Source of the DNA: JAQBDA01 sp032124675 | GTDB taxonomy: Bacteria > Chloroflexota > Anaerolineae > Anaerolineales > UBA4823 | Assembly: GCA_032124675.1 (NCBI GenBank) | Contig: JAQBDA010000196.1 | Coordinates: 11,756 to 75,755 of the forward strand | DNA length: 64,000 bases | Direction: 5' to 3' | In this document: positions 61,890-64,000 of the stretch, piece by piece | How the letters are laid out: each line of letters begins with the position of its first letter | Numbering within the stretch: the first letter of the stretch is position 1 | The notes under the pieces: generated by a model | The model's database searches: none | Told to the model about the DNA's origin: nothing | What the model saw: the letters and a program-made list of their open reading frames with translations, nothing else | Program-made: the position numbers and the translations under genes

Positions 61890-62840
61890 TCAGCGAATTT
61901 CAGCGACCATCCGGCAGAAGGCGCATTCCCCGCCAGAAGATGTCGGCTGTCCGCAGGTAGGGCAGGGGTGCAGGAGCTTGCCGTCTGCACCGATCTCCTG
62001 CGAACCGGCCTGCTCTGGGTCGGGTGTGCGGAAAAACCCGTATTCCTTCGCCTGCAGGAAAGATAGATAGAAGCTCTGTTTTGCCCCCGGTCGGTCGGCT
62101 TCGAGCCTGTTGAGCAATTCCTTATAATTGATTGTTTTCGATCCAACGGCATGCGGGCATTCGTCATAGATGTACTCTATGCCGCGTACAAGGGCATAAG
62201 CTGCCATTTCACGCTCGTAAAACCGGCACAAGGGTTTGGCTTTCCGCACCATGCCCGCCCTCGCCGCGAGCACAGGACCCTGGCGGAGCATATAGCCGGT
62301 GATCCAGGTCAGCGTATTGCCGAGTAAAACTGCCGCCTCATCGTCCAGGTTATGACCGGTCACCAGCACATCATAGCCGCCCTGGACGGCTGCCCGGTTC
62401 ATGATATGCCTTTTTGACAACCCGCAGACAGAGCAGGGTTTTCCTTTCCCCCGGTATGTCTGCAGGGCCAGCTCCGGTATCGTTCTGCCGTATTCACCTT
62501 CGACATCCACTGTGACCAGTCTCAAGCCGCGCTCATGTGCAAACTGCTCAGACAGCCGTTGAGACTCATCCGAGTAGCCGATCCCACCCTCGATACCCAG
62601 ACCGATATACAGGCCGTCCGCCTGGTAGCCCAGCTGCCAGAGGATATCCCACAGGGAAAGCGAATCTTTCCCGCCGGAAACTGCAACCAGCACCCGTTCC
62701 TGGGGGGTGAACATCTGATATTTCTCGACAAAGCGCTGGGTTTGATCGACGATCCACTGCGGGTAATGGGTCTTGCACAGCGCCAGCTTGTGCTGGCGCA
62801 TATTGATTATAGCCTTCTCAGCGCATTTCCGGCATTTCAT
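61890..62840 (-). CDS. ttuA: tRNA 2-thiolation enzyme, TtuA-type
   Basis: A 316-residue protein with the TtuA/Ncs6 layout. N-terminal zinc site Cys3, Cys6, Cys22 and His25; PP-loop SGGKDS at 55-60; [4Fe-4S] cysteines Cys136 and Cys139 in KPCSVCG and Cys205 in KPLCRF; C-terminal zinc site Cys293, Cys296, Cys306 and Cys309. In Thermus, TtuA makes 2-thio-ribothymidine at tRNA position 54, using a ubiquitin-like sulfur carrier. The start overlaps the ttuB-like stop (ATGA), so the two are translationally coupled. It is convergent with glnA. The exact tRNA position modified is inferred. Confidence 0.9.
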   Translation of the reverse strand: MKCRKCAEKAIINMRQHKLALCKTHYPQWIVDQTQRFVEKYQMFTPQERVLVAVSGGKDSLSLWDILWQLGYQADGLYIGLGIEGGIGYSDESQRLSEQFAHERGLRLVTVDVEGEYGRTIPELALQTYRGKGKPCSVCGLSKRHIMNRAAVQGGYDVLVTGHNLDDEAAVLLGNTLTWITGYMLRQGPVLAARAGMVRKAKPLCRFYEREMAAYALVRGIEYIYDECPHAVGSKTINYKELLNRLEADRPGAKQSFYLSFLQAKEYGFFRTPDPEQAGSQEIGADGKLLHPCPTCGQPTSSGGECAFCRMVAEIR

Positions 62841-63034
62841 AGTCTGCCGCCAGATATGACCGGTACCAGCTTGATCACATCCCCCTCGTGCAGGATTTCA
62901 TCATCGGTTAGCAGCTCCCCCTGGAGGGTCGCCAGCACGGAGTGGCTGTCCAAGCCGACCTTTTCCAGCGTATGCTGGACGGTCATGCCGGCTTTTACCT
63001 CGAATTCTTCTTTGCGTAAAATCAATTTGACCAT
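62837..63034 (-). CDS. ttuB: Ubiquitin-like sulfur-carrier protein (TtuB/ThiS/MoaD-like)
   Basis: A 65-residue beta-grasp protein (VKLILRKEEFEVKAGMTVQHTLEKVGL, then GELLTDDEILHEGDVIKLVPVISGG). ATG 63034 with AGG 6 nt upstream is preferred over a longer frame that overlaps the neighbouring hydrolase. The chain continues two residues, Arg-Leu, after the Gly-Gly that normally ends sulfur carriers, so maturation by a protease would be needed before thiocarboxylation. Its 4-nt overlap with ttuA supports a sulfur-donor role for that enzyme. Confidence 0.85.
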   Translation of the reverse strand: MVKLILRKEEFEVKAGMTVQHTLEKVGLDSHSVLATLQGELLTDDEILHEGDVIKLVPVISGGRL

Positions 63035-63089
63035 CTGGTGCCTGAAAGGTTCAGTATGGTGCAGCGTGTTACGACTTGGTCGCCTGGAA

Positions 63090-63911
63090 TTAAGAAGACT
63101 CAAGCGCTTCCAGGAACCCGAGTACCAGCCTGTTGACCAGGGCTGGTTTGCCGATATGCGGTTGATGCCCGCTGTGGGCGATTGGTATGCCGCTCGCTCT
63201 TGGCAGCATATCGACCAAGCTCGGGAAGGAATCCGGGCGCAGGGTCATATCCCTGTCGCCCCAGATCACGCAGGTTGGTTGCTGGATACCTGGGAGGACC
63301 GGCGTAAGATCGGGGATATCTTTTGTGATGTACACAAAGTGGGGTGAGGCGCGCTTGTAATCGTTGGCGATCTGCTGGCGAGCTTGGGGCGAAAAATCAG
63401 CTGTGCTGGACTGATCCCAACCAAGTACCGTGTTGACCAGCCATTCCGGCACCAGGCGCATTGTTTTCGATCCCAGCGCCGGTCTGCGGCGGGCGACCTG
63501 CAGCACAGGTGAGAGCTGGTCCGGCGTATAGAGTGGGTTGATCAGCACCAGCGCCTCCACGTTTTCGGGGCAGCGATTCGCATAAACCAGGCTCAGGTAG
63601 CCGCCCAGTGAGTGACCGAGCAGCATAGCGGGTCGCTCCAGGGCAAGCGTATCTATCCACCTGGTGATCTGCGACAGGATGACTTCGATGTGATACTGCT
63701 CTGGATCGTCCGGTTTGTCGCTCTCACCATGCCCTGGCAGATCGGGTGCATAAGCGCTGAACCCGGCTCTAGCCAGTGCAGGGACAAGCCTGGTCCAATC
63801 GTGAAGCGAGGCAGCTACTCCGTGGAGTAATATGACCGGAGGTCCTTCTCCATCCACGGCGTAGTGTATGCCATTTAATTGTTCAACTTCTGGAAATGAT
63901 CGAGTGGACAT
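63090..63911 (-). CDS. Alpha/beta hydrolase with intact triad
   Basis: A 273-residue hydrolase fold protein: oxyanion region VILLHGVAASLHDW, nucleophile Ser in GHSLGG near 99, acid Asp in WGDRDMTL near 223, and base His near 252 in SGHQPH. Motif DLPGHGESDKPDD is typical of esterase/haloperoxidase-like hydrolases. No signal peptide. Its 3' end is 55 nt from the ttuB-like gene, which is on the same strand. Substrate unknown. It is less similar to the cluster hydrolases than those are to each other. Confidence 0.9.
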   Translation of the reverse strand: MSTRSFPEVEQLNGIHYAVDGEGPPVILLHGVAASLHDWTRLVPALARAGFSAYAPDLPGHGESDKPDDPEQYHIEVILSQITRWIDTLALERPAMLLGHSLGGYLSLVYANRCPENVEALVLINPLYTPDQLSPVLQVARRRPALGSKTMRLVPEWLVNTVLGWDQSSTADFSPQARQQIANDYKRASPHFVYITKDIPDLTPVLPGIQQPTCVIWGDRDMTLRPDSFPSLVDMLPRASGIPIAHSGHQPHIGKPALVNRLVLGFLEALESS

Positions 63912-64000
63912 AAGGAATTGATTACAGCCAATAAGGTGTGTATTACTCAGGATGCTTCTACCGGTTCTGTGCCGTGTTCAGCGTTGGCATCCGTATATTC

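Overview
The window looks like chromosomal DNA of a bacterium from the phylum Chloroflexota, probably the Anaerolineae. This is inferred from gene content, not from a marker gene. The pointers are DUF5667 anti-sigma-like proteins paired with ECF sigma factors, lipoproteins with long Pro/Thr linkers, tandem DUF3048 lipoproteins, TadE/TadG pseudopilins, very large multi-GAF histidine kinases, and a TtuA/TtuB-type tRNA thiolation pair. No rRNA is present. Replication, phage and CRISPR genes were not seen.

Layout. 1-8.4 kb: the end of a DUF5667 protein, then an ECF sigma factor with a second DUF5667 membrane protein, then a surface/pilus-like group (two TadE-type proteins, one TadG-type protein and a 796-residue secreted protein). 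8.4-17.3 kb: SRP RNA, aconitase, folate genes (folP, folK), a thiolase, a GH1 glycosidase, a tandem GNAT protein and tRNA-Ser. 17.3-22.7 kb: a cytochrome bc-type electron-transfer operon (Rieske, cytochrome b, two diheme cytochromes c) followed by surE. 22.7-29.2 kb: two DUF3048 lipoproteins, small membrane proteins including a 59-residue one, a lipoprotein and a rhodanese. 29.3-34.0 kb: a TPP-riboswitch-controlled thiamine operon (thiN plus an ABC transporter).

34.1-47.6 kb: nine codirectional genes on the minus strand form a signalling cluster. They encode a DUF4388 protein, a CvnD/COG2229-type small GTPase, an alpha/beta hydrolase, a V4R (Bet3-like) protein, a hexapeptide-repeat beta-helix protein, a receiver with a degenerate GGDEF domain, a 2337-residue histidine kinase with about ten GAF units, a CheY-like receiver, and a second alpha/beta hydrolase paralogue that has lost its catalytic Ser and His. 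This is the best candidate here for an undescribed system: a conservon-like GTPase/V4R module wired to a giant cytoplasmic sensor.

47.7-55.2 kb: tRNA-Asn, a GAF-GGDEF diguanylate cyclase, a DUF2270-DUF2179 fusion, tRNA-Sec (selC), an M50 protease and a TPR protein with a Pro/Thr tail. 55.3-64 kb: a second membrane GAF histidine kinase, a complete insertion sequence with an 8-bp target duplication, an FmdB-type zinc ribbon protein, glutamine synthetase, the ttuB/ttuA pair and an intact alpha/beta hydrolase. A 16-bp motif (about CCAACTGYGWAAGTCC) recurs in at least six intergenic places and is not explained by any gene.
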